A program made the position numbers and the translations under genes. Below are positions 45,195 through 56,413 of a stretch of 64,000 nucleotides of DNA, one piece after another (position 1 is the stretch's first letter; every line of letters starts with the position of its first letter). The notes under the pieces are model-generated. The model did not search any database. It was not told the DNA's origin and saw nothing but the letters and a program-made list of their open reading frames with translations. Source of the stretch: Scalesia atractyloides (lineage: Eukaryota; Streptophyta; Magnoliopsida; Asterales; Asteraceae); assembly GCA_947069175.1 (NCBI GenBank), contig CAMTDV010000013.1:53078610-53142609 (forward strand). Direction: 5' to 3'.

Positions 45195-46297
45195 TGTCAC
45201 ACCCCGACCCGCAGCGGAATAAGAGTCGGGGCATAATTGGGTTATCACCAAAGCTCATGATGTTTACTAATATGTTTCATATTTATTAAATTCAAATTAC
45301 AACTTCAATATTCCAAACAAGTTCATACAATTACAAGGAAAAAGTAACTAAATAAACAATCCAAAGTCTAAACTGATTTATTCTTCTAGGTCGTCCTATA
45401 TGTTTCTTGCTGCAACTGGATCACCTGTATCATGTGTAAAAATGGGGGGTTTTGGGTCAACAAAAGTTGGCGAGTGAACCTTGTTAGAAAACATTTATTA
45501 TTGATTTCTTGTTGTATTTAATATGGAAAAATTGTGCAATAATCATATGTGAGCAAACGTAAATAAACATACAATAACAAACCATAACAAACCACCTTGC
45601 ATGAGTATATGACATGAATGATAATGTATATGTTGGCAACGTCACGTTCCGCTCATAGGTAATGGGGAACGGACGGCCTATGATGATGTATGTGCAATCA
45701 AGGCTCAATCAAACGGAGCCGATCGTATGTTAGCAATGCCACGTTCCGCTCATAGGTTATGGGGAACGGTTCCGCTCATAGGTAATGGGGAACAGACGAG
45801 CCTATGATGATGTATGTACTGAAATGATAAATTAAATCTAAACATTAACCACACAAACAATTGATACATATTGGATACACATTTGATCATGGATATGATG
45901 GATGCACAAGTGTTTAAATGTAATATAAATAAGACACATGATACACCCCGAAGAGTGATTAAAACGGGGAATTTGTAGAGATTCACTCACATTGGGTGCG
46001 TTCGTTTGATGATGTTGAATGCGCACGAGTTTAGAGGGTTGATCGACGAGGAATAACTAACCTAAATAATAATGAAAAGGTACGGTAAATAAGTGGAGTT
46101 TATTAACAATTTTAATAGGGTTTTTAGATTTATTTTTGTGAGTTTAAGGTCATTTTCTAACTTTAAAAATATTATTTTTAAGTATTTTTAATTGATTTTT
46201 AAATTAAATAAATAAATAAAAATATAAAAAAATGTTGACTTGTTGGGTTGACCGTTGACTTTGACTGTTGACCGGTTTGGACTTTGTGTTTGTTTGC

Positions 46298-46706
46298 GCT
46301 GAGTGAGGTTCGAACTTGTGACCTCCCGTACGCGTGCACGCAGCTCTACCAACTGAGCTACGTGTCTAACCCGAAATATTCTAAGTTTTAATTATATATA
46401 TATATACTAATTAAATGTTTAATTTATTTGGTTTATATTAAAAGAATTTAAATGGTTGAACCGGTTGCAGGGAAACCGGATCGAACTCGGGTCCCTTGGT
46501 TTGTAAGCGCACAGCCCAACCAGTTGGGCTGTGTGTTTTATCTGTTAAACTTATAGTTTTTATTAATCTTAAAAACATCCTGGGTCCTACTCTGATTCAG
46601 TAACAAAAATTTGGTTTTAATTCGGAAAGCCGGTGCGTTTGTAAGATTCGAACTCGGGACGTGTGCTATGTGTTTGCACACAGTCCACCGCTGGACTGTG
46701 TGTCTA
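46298..46706 (-). repeat. Three tandem tRNA-like modules in element B 3' LTR
   Basis: Modules at about 46298-46373, 46470-46540 and 46640-46710. The first, on the minus strand, has TAGCTCAGTTGGTAGAGC (46360-46343), a textbook A box/D-arm of Lys/Val/Thr-type tRNAs, and GTTCGAACC as B box (46315-46307). The second has AGCCCAACTGGTTGGGCT and GAGTTCGATCC. The third has a CACACAGTCCAGCGGTGGAC hairpin stem and GAGTTCGAATC. Equivalent to the modules of element A. Confidence 0.72.
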
Positions 46707-47551
46707 ACCCGGTTTAATATCTTGTTTTAATTAAACTTATACATTAGGTTCGACTTCATCTTCTTCGTTCAAAGACACAGACAACCGATGTTCAACAGTT
46801 CTTGTTTAATTCGATTAACGAAAATTATAAATGATTGAAATGTAATGGATAGAGAAGGTTTTGGAAATGAATGTACCGGAAAGATGATTTTCTCAGAACT
46901 CCGGCAAAGTCGTCGGCTCTGTTTTATGAATTCCGTCTGAGCGGACCAATTAACAGTTTTGATTAACTAATTGTGAAATTAAATGACTAAACAAGAATTA
47001 TCAGAGAGTTTAGAGGTTTGTACCGATTCACAGCGCGATTTTGGAATTTTCAGAGATTTTCTGGTGGGTGCAGATTATCCGAAAACGTCGTCTGGGACCG
47101 ATTCTGATGGAAGGATTTGAGTTAGTAAAAGTCTAACAATGGATAGAAGATGAAAGAATTGAGAAATTTACCAATTCGATGAATGTCACGGTTTTCTGGC
47201 GAAAGTCCGGCGATATCAGAAAACGTTTTCGACTAACAGAAATTAGAGCGAAAGTGAAATTGAAGGTTCTGTGAGTGTTTTCGAATTATGAGACGATGAT
47301 ATTGTTAGAGTAAATCAGGAAGTAAATGATTTCGGTTTTCAACTCCAAAAATCATATGAATCGAAGAAATTGAAGGCTGAATTGATTAGAACATGGGCAG
47401 CAATTGATTTATCGGTTATAATCAGTAACTCACGATCACTCAAACGTCTGGATAGTTGAAAGCCGATTATCGGTTTCAGTTTTGGCGCATACAGATGAAT
47501 TCACGGGTAACTTAAGTTTTATATGATTCCTTGTTTACACAAAAGAACCAA

Positions 47552-47633
47552 GTGGCGGAGTGGTTAAGTTGTTTGTGTGTTAAGTGAGCCGGCTGACCCG
47601 GGTTCGAAACCCGGCAGCGGCTTTTATTTTTTT
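47552..47633 (+). repeat. Opposite-strand Ser/Leu-type tRNA-like sequence with oligo-T end
   Basis: A box GTGGCGGAGTGGTTAAG at 47552-47568 and a perfect T arm CCCGGGTTCGAAACCCGG at 47597-47614. TTTTATTTTTTT follows at 47622, as an RNA polymerase III terminator would. The spacing (about 65 bp) and A box resemble tRNA-Ser/Leu, but the acceptor and anticodon stems do not pair well. Confidence 0.65.
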
Positions 47634-47804
47634 CTTCAACCGATTTTATGGTTTATTAATTATAGTTTATAAATTCTAATATATTTATTAATTATGTATT
47701 GTTTAAAATTAAACATAGCATTAAATAAGCAACGAAAACTTGAACTGACTATTCGATTAATAAACGAAGCGGGTTTTGAAAACCGGTTTTCGACGGATGT
47801 TACA

Positions 47805-48033
47805 GTATCCCCTACTTTTAGAAATTTCGTCCCGAAATTTAAGTAGTAGTGGTAACAGGAAAAAGATGCGGGTATTTTTCGCGCATTGAGTCTTCACGTT
47901 CCCAAGTAAACTCAGGTCCTCGTTTCGACTCCCAGCGTACCCTAACAATTGGAATACGACTCCGTCTTAAACGTTTTTCTCCGAAATCCATGATCTCTAC
48001 TGGTCTTTCAATGAAGTGCATAGATTCATCGAT
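47805..48033 (-). pseudogene. Element B chromodomain and pol end
   Basis: The minus-strand frame 48021-47839 reads FIERPVEIMDFGEKRLRRS, then IPIVRVRWESKRGPEFTWER and EKYPHLFPV, then a stop. This is the C-terminal chromodomain-type module that directs Tekay-clade integration. It is joined to the integrase end at 48034 through one frame change. The PPT (agtaggggatac, minus strand) follows at 47805-47816. Confidence 0.85.
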
Positions 48034-49113
48034 CTAAATATCTTCTAGGGGAATATGGAGGTTTTCATCGGCGAGACACTTCTTTAAGTTTGATACGTGG
48101 AATGTGGGGTGAATTATGTTGACTTCTTCTGGTAGGTCTAGCTTGTATGCTACAGGTCCTACTCTTTCGAGTATCTTGAAATGTCCTACATAGTGTGGTG
48201 CTAGCTTGCCCTTCTGACCAAAACGAACTACTCCCTTCCACGGTGATACTTTTAAAAGTACATGATCACCAATGTTAAACTCCAAAGGCTTTCGTCGTTT
48301 GTCTGCATAACTCTTTTGACGACTTTGTGCCGCTAGAAGATTGTTTCGAATCTGATGGATCTTGTCTGTTGTTTCCTGAATCAATTCTGGACCGGTGATT
48401 TGAGCTTCCCCAATTTCGTGCCAACATACTGGAGATCGGCACTTACGACCATATAAAGCTTCGAAAGGTGCCATGCCGATACTTGAATGATAGCTGTTGT
48501 TGTACGAAAATTCAACTAATGGTAGATGAGCGTCCCAATTTCCCTTGAAGTCTATGACACATGCTCAAAGCATATCTTCAAGAGTTTGGATGGTGCGTTC
48601 AGATTGTCCATCAGTTTGAGGATGATAAGCAGTACTGAGGTCTAATCATGTACCCAAAGCGACTTGTACGGCTTGCCATGTTCGTGAAGTGAAACGACCA
48701 TCACGATCTGAAATAATGCTTAACGGTACACCATGACGGCTTACGATCTCGCTGATGTAGATACGAGCTAACTTCTCATTCTTGAAGTCCTCGCGAATCG
48801 GAATGAAGTGAGCTGATTTTGTAAGACGATCAATGATTACCCATATAGTGTCATACCCACCGGAGGTGCGAGGTAACCCGGTAATGAAGTCCATGGTTAT
48901 GTTTTCCCACTTCCATACAGGTATTTCAGGTTGGACTAGAAGTCCTGAGGGTCTTTGATGTTCAGCTTTTACTTTGGAACATGTAAGGCACTTGGAAACA
49001 AAAACAGCAATATCCTTTTTCATTCCAGGCCACCAGTAGGTGTATCGAAGGTCTTGATACATTTTGTCGGCTCCTGGGTGTATAGAGTATCGTGTTTTGT
49101 GCGCCTCATTCAT
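48034..49113 (-). pseudogene. Element B integrase, broken
   Basis: Inserts cDNA into host DNA. 49113-48646 has the HHCC zinc domain (end CLTCSKVKAEHQRPSG), first Asp in TMDFITGLP and second Asp in SDRDGRFTSRTWQ. 48645-48475 reads the Glu-containing DGQSERTIQTLEDML but has a TGA after EDML, probably a CGA to TGA change. 48474-48034 covers ALYGRKCRSP, the GPY/F-type segment (LAPHYVGHFKILERVGPVAY) and LDLPEEV. All DDE residues are present. Confidence 0.9.
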
Positions 49114-49240
49114 AAGGAAATCACGAAAGTTATTGTGATCAGGAATCCATATTCGATCTAGATAGTACAGAATACCGTCGGATTTAGTTTCAATTTTAAG
49201 TTCAGCTCCACAAGACAGCTCCTTCCGTACGTCGTTTTCC

Positions 49241-50854
49241 TTACTGAAACATGTTGGCTTCTCGGATTTGATCTTTGATGTCGGTTATGATTTGCGAACA
49301 TAGAAGACGAATGGAGTTCGCATAACCCTTTCGACTGAGCGCATCGGCTACCACGTTTGCCTTGCCCGGATGATACCGAATTTCACAGTCGTAGTCATTA
49401 AGAAGTTCGACCCATCTTCGTTGCCTCATATTCAACTCCTTTTGGTTAAAGATATGTTGGAGGCTCTTGTGATCAGTGTATATTTCACACTTAGTACCGT
49501 AGAGGTAATGTCTCCATATCTTAAGAGCGAACACAACGGCTCCAAGTTCCAGGTCGTGGGTGGTGTAATTCTTCTCATGAATTTTGAGTTGTCTAGAAGC
49601 ATAAGCTATCACTTTTCCTCTTTGCATCGTACGTAGCCTAGTCCCTGCCCTGACGCGTCGCAATAAACCACGAAGTCATTACTACCCTCAGGAAGTATAA
49701 GGATAGGTGCATCACAGAGTTTTTGCTTTAGAGTTTGGAAGGCTTCTTCTTGTTTGGGTCCCCATATGAAGGGTTTTCCTTTATGTGTTAAAGCCGTGAG
49801 TGGTACAGCAATACGGGAGAAATTTGAAATGAAGCGGCGATAGTAACCAGCCAAACCAAGAAATGATCTTACTTCGGTAGGGGTACGTGGCGCTTGCCAT
49901 TCCTGTACTGCCTTGATTTTTGAGGGATCAACATGAATTCCCTTTTCATTGACGACGTGTCCAAGGAATTGTACTTCCCTTAACCAGAATTCACATTTCG
50001 AAAACTTAGCGTACAGCTTTTCTGTCCTTAAGAGTGTAAGGATGAGTCGAATGTGTCGTTCATGATCAGACTTAGACTTTGAGTAGATGAGGATATCGTC
50101 GATGAAGACTATAACAAAACGGTCGAGATAAGGTTTGCAGACTCTGTTCATTAGATCCATGAAGACAGCTGGGGCGTTAGTTAAACCGAATGGCATAACC
50201 ATGAATTCGTAATGACCATAACGAGTTCGGAAGGCGGTCTTTGGGACGTCTTCTTCATGTACTCTGAGTTGATGATAACCAGAACGAAGGTCGATTTTTG
50301 AAAAACAGGTGGCCCTTGAAGTTGGTCAAGAAGATCATCGATGCGAGGTAATGGGTAGCGGTTCTTGACCGTTAACTTGTTGAGTTCTCTGTAGTCGATA
50401 CACATGTGAAACGTTCCATCTTTCTTCTTCACAAAAAGGACATGTGCACCCCAAGGCGATGAGCTAGGACGTATGAATCCTTTGTCAGTCAGCTCTTCAG
50501 TTGACTGGCCAGCTCTTGCATTTCTGATGGGGCTAACCTGTAAGGAGATTTTGCAACTGGTGTAGCTCCAGGTACAAGATCAATGCGGAATTCGACTTCT
50601 CTCACGGGAGGAAGTCCTGATATGTCGTCAGGAAAAACTTTGGCGGAAAATCTTTTACTACTGGGATGTCTTCGAGTTTCTTCTCCTTGATTCCCTTTTT
50701 GACGACATGAGTTAGGAATGCGACATAATTCTTGCGGAGATATTCTCGGGCTTGAAGACAGGACATTAATTTGAGTCCTTTCGAAGGGGTTTCTCCAAAG
50801 ATTCGTAGAGTCTGACCGTTTGTAAGAGGGATGCGAATAAACTTTTCGCGGCAT
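49241..50854 (-). pseudogene. Element B reverse transcriptase and RNase H, broken
   Basis: 50854-50489 contains the RT N-terminal linker (FRIDLVPGATPVAKSPYRLA). 50432-50181 has MCIDYRELNKLTVKNRYPLP and then shifts. 50202-49609 has MPFGLTNAPAVF, the catalytic FIDDILIYS, FLGHVV, GYYRRFI, and the RNase H start VVYCDASGQGLG. 49663-49241 continues RNase H: VIAYASRQLK, HDLELGAVVFALK, YTDHKSLQHIF, VVADALSRK. Frame changes lie near 50500, 50300-50200 and 49640. Catalytic residues are intact. Confidence 0.92.
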
Positions 50855-51238
50855 ACAACTTCAGCATGATGTTGGCTGAGCCAGTCCATACCAATTATAA
50901 TGTCGAAACTTCCCAACTTCATAGGAATGAGGTCAACTGGAAAATGTGATCGTTTAGGGTGAGAGTACAATTGCGTATAATAGAGTTTAATGAGACCGGT
51001 TTTCTGTCAGCAACTTCTACCGTTATGGATTCCATGAGTTTATCACGAGTTTGGTTGAGGATGGGTTCAAATTCTAAGGACACAAAACTCTTATCCGCGC
51101 CAGTATCAAATAACATGGATGCATAACTACCATTGATGAGAAACGTACCGTTAACCACATTGTTGTCAGCCCTAGCTTGATTGGCGTTGATGTTGAAAGC
51201 TCTTCCTCTTGCAGGTGGAGAAGCTTGGTTAGCCTGGT
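50855..51238 (-). pseudogene. Element B aspartic protease and linker, broken
   Basis: The minus strand has the retropepsin active site FDTGADKSFVSLEF (about 51120-51080), then VEVADRKPV, and in a second frame FDIIIGMDWLSQHHAEVVC, the usual flap-to-linker segment between protease and RT in chromoviruses. The catalytic D-T-G is intact. One frameshift separates the two frames near 50940. Confidence 0.85.
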
Positions 51239-52505
51239 TTAGTGGGTAGCTTGAGCTTGGGCATGGATGATGTTCACCAGGCGTTGATAGGTGTTCCTGA
51301 AGTGGTTCAGGTCTCCACAGTTGTAACAAGCCCGCATAGGTTGCATCATGGGATAGTTGGGTTGGTAGTAGGATTGGGCTACATGTTGGGCAGGTGGTAG
51401 GAGTAAAGGTTGTTGGGCTTGACCCACTATCTGATGGTGGGTTTGGGTTGAGGGTTGATTGTGGTTCGTTCGCTGAAGTGCGCGACAGGTTTGGATGGTG
51501 TGACCTGCGCGGCCACAGCCGATGCAATGTTGGCAGGGATGATCAGGAAAGTGATGGTATTGGCAACGGTTGCATTTTGGGTATGGGCCGGAGTATGGCT
51601 TTTTATATGGTGCAGTTGAGGGGGCAACTTGGGTGATGGGTGCAGCAGGGATGGGAAAGTTTGTTTGAGTGACAGCAAAGTTTCTGGTGTTTCGTTTCCT
51701 CTTACTAGCAAACTTTGAGGAGGAGGTGGAATGGTTTGAAGTTTGGCCCTCAATGGGGGCTTTCTTTTTCTCATCCTTAAATTTGCCGTTTCGGATGCGA
51801 TTCTCGGTAAGCTTGGTAGCTAGTTCCATAGCAGCTTCAAGTGTTGCAGGCGAAGTGCTTAGAACTGAGTCTTGAATTTTCGAGGGGAGGCCTCGAATAT
51901 AGTGTTCGACTAAGCGGTATATTGGGGTGAACAAGTTGGGGATCATTTGGTTCAACTCTAAAAACCTTTTGTTGTAGGAAGTATGATCTCCTTCCTTTTG
52001 CTTTAACAAGTGGAATTCATCCTCTAACTTTTTATCTCGCTTCTTGGACAGAAGCGTCTCGTCATGATTTCCCTTAACTCCTCCCACGTTAAGGCCATTG
52101 CATCTTCGATTCCTCTCTTACCTTTTTCTGTATTCCACCAGGTAAGAGCTACTCCAAATAGTCTCCCGGTTGCGTAACGTACCTTGCGATCCTCGGGACA
52201 ATCGCAATTGAGGAAGGTGTTTTCCATTTCCTCAAACCAGTGGAGGAGAGCAGTGACACCTTCGGTCCCTTCAAATTTCGGGGGATCGCAAGACTTGAAG
52301 TGTTTGTATGAGCACTTTTTGAGGGAGGGTTGTCGACGTTCTGGTCTTCTTGATTGGGAGGGTTGATGGGATTTGCGGCGAGAGCTTGTTGGACTTGAAT
52401 TACGATGTCAGGAAGCACCGCGGCCATTTGTTTTGCGATTTGGGTGGCCAAGCGTTCGTTTGACCTTCCTGACCTTCTACCCCCACGTTGCTGCCTAGCC
52501 GACAT
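51239..52505 (-). pseudogene. Element B gag, broken
   Basis: ATG at 52505 (MSARQQRGGRRSGRSNERLA). Segment 52505-52300 has the N-terminal helical part. 52227-52024 has the core (CDCPEDRKVRYATGRLFG, LTWWNTEKG, TWEELREIMTRRFCPRSEI). 52087-51239 has LEAAMELATKLTENRIRNG, a basic stretch, a good CCHC knuckle (CIGCGRAGHTIQTC) and a second knuckle that has lost its last Cys (CYNCGDLNHFRNTY). Two frameshifts at about 52290 and 52060. Close in sequence to the gag of element A. Confidence 0.9.
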
Positions 52506-53296
52506 CTACAGGAACATACATAAGAAGATCGTGAGTTTAAGGAGTTTTTTTTTTAGGTGTCATGTGTCGTAAAAAAAATAACATAAACATCAATAATGCA
52601 ACTACATCCATAGGTGTCTTGGGTTTGCTCATGTTTGGGCCTCCAATGTCCCCCATACTTTCACCTGTATAGTCATGTGGGCCCCCATGACTATTGGTTT
52701 AGTAGAATTCACATTGGTGTTGGCGGTTTAACACTCGCATCACCCGAATGAAAACCATGAAATATGTTTGCGAGATGTATGGTCGGAGGGTGTCCAGGTG
52801 TAGACACAATGACAACTCAAAGTGGGGTTAGCTCACACGAACGTTTGGTATAGCATGCTTTGGCCTAATAGGTCCTTCCTTCTCTCATCGTTAGTCCCCA
52901 GGTAGGCAAACTGGTCCTTTATTTTGGATTTATACGAATGCCAAGCCTAGACAGGACGTTCCGACTACCGGTACTTGTACCCTTCCAGTTACTACATGCC
53001 CGTCATGAGAACTCACTTTGATGTGATTTGAAAAAAAAATACAAAAATCGTTGCAAAAATCATGGAAATTGTGTGATGTGTGCTCTCATGATATGATATG
53101 TTATGAGGATATGATTCATGATGAGCATTGTATAGTAATATGTACATGCTTGCATAACATTGAATGTAACAATAAACATAAAGCATATAAACATCATGAA
53201 TTTTGTATGTAACACATAAACTATTTAAACAATTCTAATCAACTATAGTATAGGCTCTAAGGGTCTAATAACCTATCCTATATCCCTATAGTCATG
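52506..53296 (-). other. 5' leader of element B
   Basis: 0.8 kb between primer binding site and gag; no gene. Collinear with the leader of element A (38780-39596). Confidence 0.75.
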
Positions 53297-53308
53297 GCTC
53301 TGATACCA
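53297..53308 (-). other. Primer binding site of element B
   Basis: The minus strand reads TGGTATCAGAGC, three bases from the LTR start at 53312. Confidence 0.9.
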
Positions 53309-53311
53309 ATC

Positions 53312-55918
53312 TGTCACACCCCGACCCGCAGCGGAATAAGAGTCGGGGCATAATGGGTTATCACCAAAGCTCATGATGTTTACTAATATGTTTTATATTT
53401 ATTAAATTCAAATTACAACTTCAATATTCCAAACAAGTTCATACAATTACAAGGAAAAAGTAACTAAATAAACAATCCAAAGTCTAAACTGATTTATTCT
53501 TCTAGGTCCGTCCTATATGTTTCTTGCTGCAACTGGATCACCTGTATCATGTGTAAAAATGGGGGTTTTTGGGTCAACAAAAGTTGGCGAGTGAACCTTG
53601 TTAGAAAACATTTATTATTGATTTCTTGTTGTATTTAATATGGAAAAATTGTGCAATAATCATATGTGAGCAAACGTAAATAAACATATAATAACAAACC
53701 ATAACAAACCACCTTGCATGAGTATATGACATAAATGATAATGTATATGTTGGCAACGTCACGTTCCGCTCATAGGTAATGGGGAACGGACGGCCTATGA
53801 TGATGTATGTGCGATCAAGGCTCAATCAAACGGAGCCGATCGTATGTTGGCAATGCCACGTTCCGCTCATAGGTAATGGGGAACGGTTCCGCTCATAGGT
53901 AATGGGGAACAGACGAGCCTATGATGATGTATGTACTGAAATGATAAATTAAATCTAAACATTAACCACACAAACAATTATACATATTGGATACACATTT
54001 GATCATGGATATGATGGATGCACAAGTGTTTAAATGTAATATAAATAAGACACATGATACACCCCGAAGAGTGATTAAAACGGGGAATTTGTAGAGATTC
54101 ACTCACATTGGGTGCGTTCGTTTGATGATGTTGAATGAGCACGAGTTTAGAGGGTTGATCGACGAGGAATAACTAACCTAAATAATAACGAAAAGGTACG
54201 GTAAATAAGTGGATTTTATTAACAATTTTAATAGGGTTTTTAGATTTATTTTTGTGAGTTTAAGGTCATTTTCTAACTTTAAAAATATTATTTTTAAGTA
54301 TTTTTAATTGATTTTTAAATTAAATAAATAAATAAAAATATAAAAAAATGTGGACTTGTTGGGTTGACCGTTGACTTTGACTGTTGACCGGTTTGGACTT
54401 TGTGTTTGTTTGCGCTGAGTGAGGTTCGAACTTGTGACCTCCCGTACGCGTGCACGCAGCTCTACCAACTGAGCTACGTGTCTAACCCGAAATATTCTAA
54501 GTTTTAATTATATATATTTTACTAATTAAATGTTTAATTTATTTGGTTTATATTAAAAGAATTTAAATGGTTGAACCGGTTGCAGGGAAACCGGATCGAA
54601 CTCGGGTCCCTTGGTTTGTAAGCGCACAGCCCAACCAGTTGGGCTGTGTGTTTTATCTGTTAAACTTATAGTTTTTTATTAATCTTAAAAACATCATGGG
54701 TCCTACTCTGATTCAGTAACAAAAATTTGGTTTTAATTCGGAAAGCCGGTGCGTTTGTAAGATTCGAACTCGGGACGTGCGCTATGTGTTTGCACACAGT
54801 CCACCGCTGGACTGTGTGTCTAACCCGGTTTAATATCTTGTTTTAATTAAACTTATACATTAGGTTCGACTTCATCTTCTTCGTTCAAAGACACAGACAA
54901 CCGATGTTCGACAGTTCTTGTTTAATTCGATTAACGAAAATTATAAATGATTGAAATGTAATGGATAGAGAAGGTTTTGGAAATGAATGTACCGGAAAGA
55001 TGATTTTCTCAGAACTCCGGCAAAGTCGTCGGCTCTGTTTTATGAATTTCGTCTGAGCGGACCAATTAACAGTTTTGATTAACTAATTGTGAAATTAAAT
55101 GACTAAACAAGAATTATCAGAGAGTTTAGAGGTTTGTACCGATTCACAGCGCGATTTCGGAATTTCAGAGATTTTCCGGTGGGTGCAGATTATCCGACAA
55201 CGTCGTCTGGGACCGATTCTGATGGAAGGATTTGAGTTAGTAAAAGTCTTACAATGGATAGAAGATGAAAGAATTGAGAAATTTACCGATTCGATGAATG
55301 TCACGGTTTTCCGGCGAAAGTCCGGCGATATCAAAAACGTTTCCGACGAACAGAAATTAGAGCGAAAGTGAAATTGAAGGTTCTGTGAGTGTTTCCGAAT
55401 TATGAGACGATGATATTGTTAGAGTAAATCAGGAAGTAAATGATTTCGGTTTTCAACTCAAAAATCATATGAATCGAAGAAATTGAAGGCTGAATTGATT
55501 AGAACTTGGGCAGCAATTGATTTATCGGTTATAATCAGTAACTCACGATCACTCAAACGTCTAGATAGTTGAAAGCCGATTATCGGTTTCAGTTTTGGCG
55601 CAAACAGATGAATTCACGGGTAACTTTAAGTTTTATATGATTCCTTGTTTACACAAAAGAACCAAGTGGCGGAGTGGTTAAGTTGTTTGTGTGTTAAGTG
55701 AGCCGGCTGACCCGGGTTCGAAACCCGGCAGCGGCTTTTATTTTTTTCTTCGACCGATTTTATGGTTTATTAATTATAGTTTATAAATTCTAATATATTT
55801 ATTAATTATGTATTGTTTAAAATTAAAAATAGCATTAAATAAGCAACGAAAACTTGAACTGACTATTCGATTAATAAACGAAGCGCGTTTTGAAAACCCG
55901 TTTTTCGACGGATGTTAC
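53312..55918 (-). repeat. 5' LTR of element B
   Basis: About 2,607 bp, partner of 45195-47804. The tip reads GGATGTTAC, one base short of the other LTR, before the TTCAA duplication. tRNA-like modules at about 54415-54490, 54590-54660 and 54765-54835 (minus) and 55666-55740 (plus). An open frame at 55099-55371 is LTR sequence, not a gene. Confidence 0.92.
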
Positions 55919-55934
55919 TTCAAAGTTCTCCAAG

Positions 55935-56413
55935 CAGATGATTTGTAACCGATCTTGACCAAATGATTATGCTTAATCACGTATTTTAAAACGTTTCTAA
56001 GTTTAATTTTGCAGGAATGATGAAGATTGATGATGAGATTGGGTGGGTACAGCCTTACCATCGACTATTTGAAATGGGTTTTAAGAAGTTGGTTCAATAT
56101 AAAATCCATTTAATTCTGGTCTATATCAGACATGTGTGTGCAGTGTAGTGGTGTTTTGAGTGTGTATTCATATGGGAGACCCGGGTTCGAACCCGGTTAC
56201 CCCTATGTTTTATTTATTATTTATTTTTTAAACTTTCATTTATTAATATTGTTATTATTTATTTAATATTTTTAAATTCTTCTAATTCATTTAGTAACTA
56301 TAAGTTAATAACTCGAATTCAATAGTGCATAAATACGCAACGTGTCTTTAAATTAAATACTTGAATTATTTAACGAAGCGAGTTTTGAAACCCGTTTTAC
56401 AACGAATGTTACA
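55935..56413 (-). repeat. Partial LTR of the element A family
   Basis: Matches the outer ~480 bp of the element A LTRs (about 41393-41871) and ends TGTTACA before R1 sequence 'caccgggtc'. Its other edge is a direct joint to R1 sequence (ctccaag/ca/gatgatttg) at 55934-55937. It is the start of the second copy of a tandem duplication, not a separate insertion. Confidence 0.85.

Larger units (their letters stand above)
45195..47804 (-). repeat. 3' LTR of element B
   Basis: 2,610 bp, TGTCACACCCCGACCC to GGATGTTACA on the plus strand. It differs from 53312-55918 at only scattered sites (for example ataattggg/ataatggg). Related to the LTRs of element A in layout: coordinate order of tRNA-like modules and termini is the same. 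A repeated ccgctcataggtaatgggga motif (three copies) lies at 45645-45800. Confidence 0.93.
45195..55918 (-). mobile_element. Element B: full-length Tekay-like chromovirus
   Basis: 10.7 kb Ty3-gypsy element on the minus strand, flanked by TTCAA at 45190-45194 and 55919-55923. LTRs of about 2.6 kb are nearly identical. Order on the minus strand: LTR, PBS, gag, protease, RT, RNase H, integrase, chromodomain, PPT, LTR. A C-terminal chromodomain with the RRGPEFTWERED-type motif is typical of the Del/Tekay clade. Coding frames have about six frameshifts and stops, so it is not autonomous now. Confidence 0.93.

Noticed and set aside
55099..55371. 90-residue open frame possibly coding
   Set aside because: It lies inside the LTR of element B, and the other LTR copy has it disrupted.
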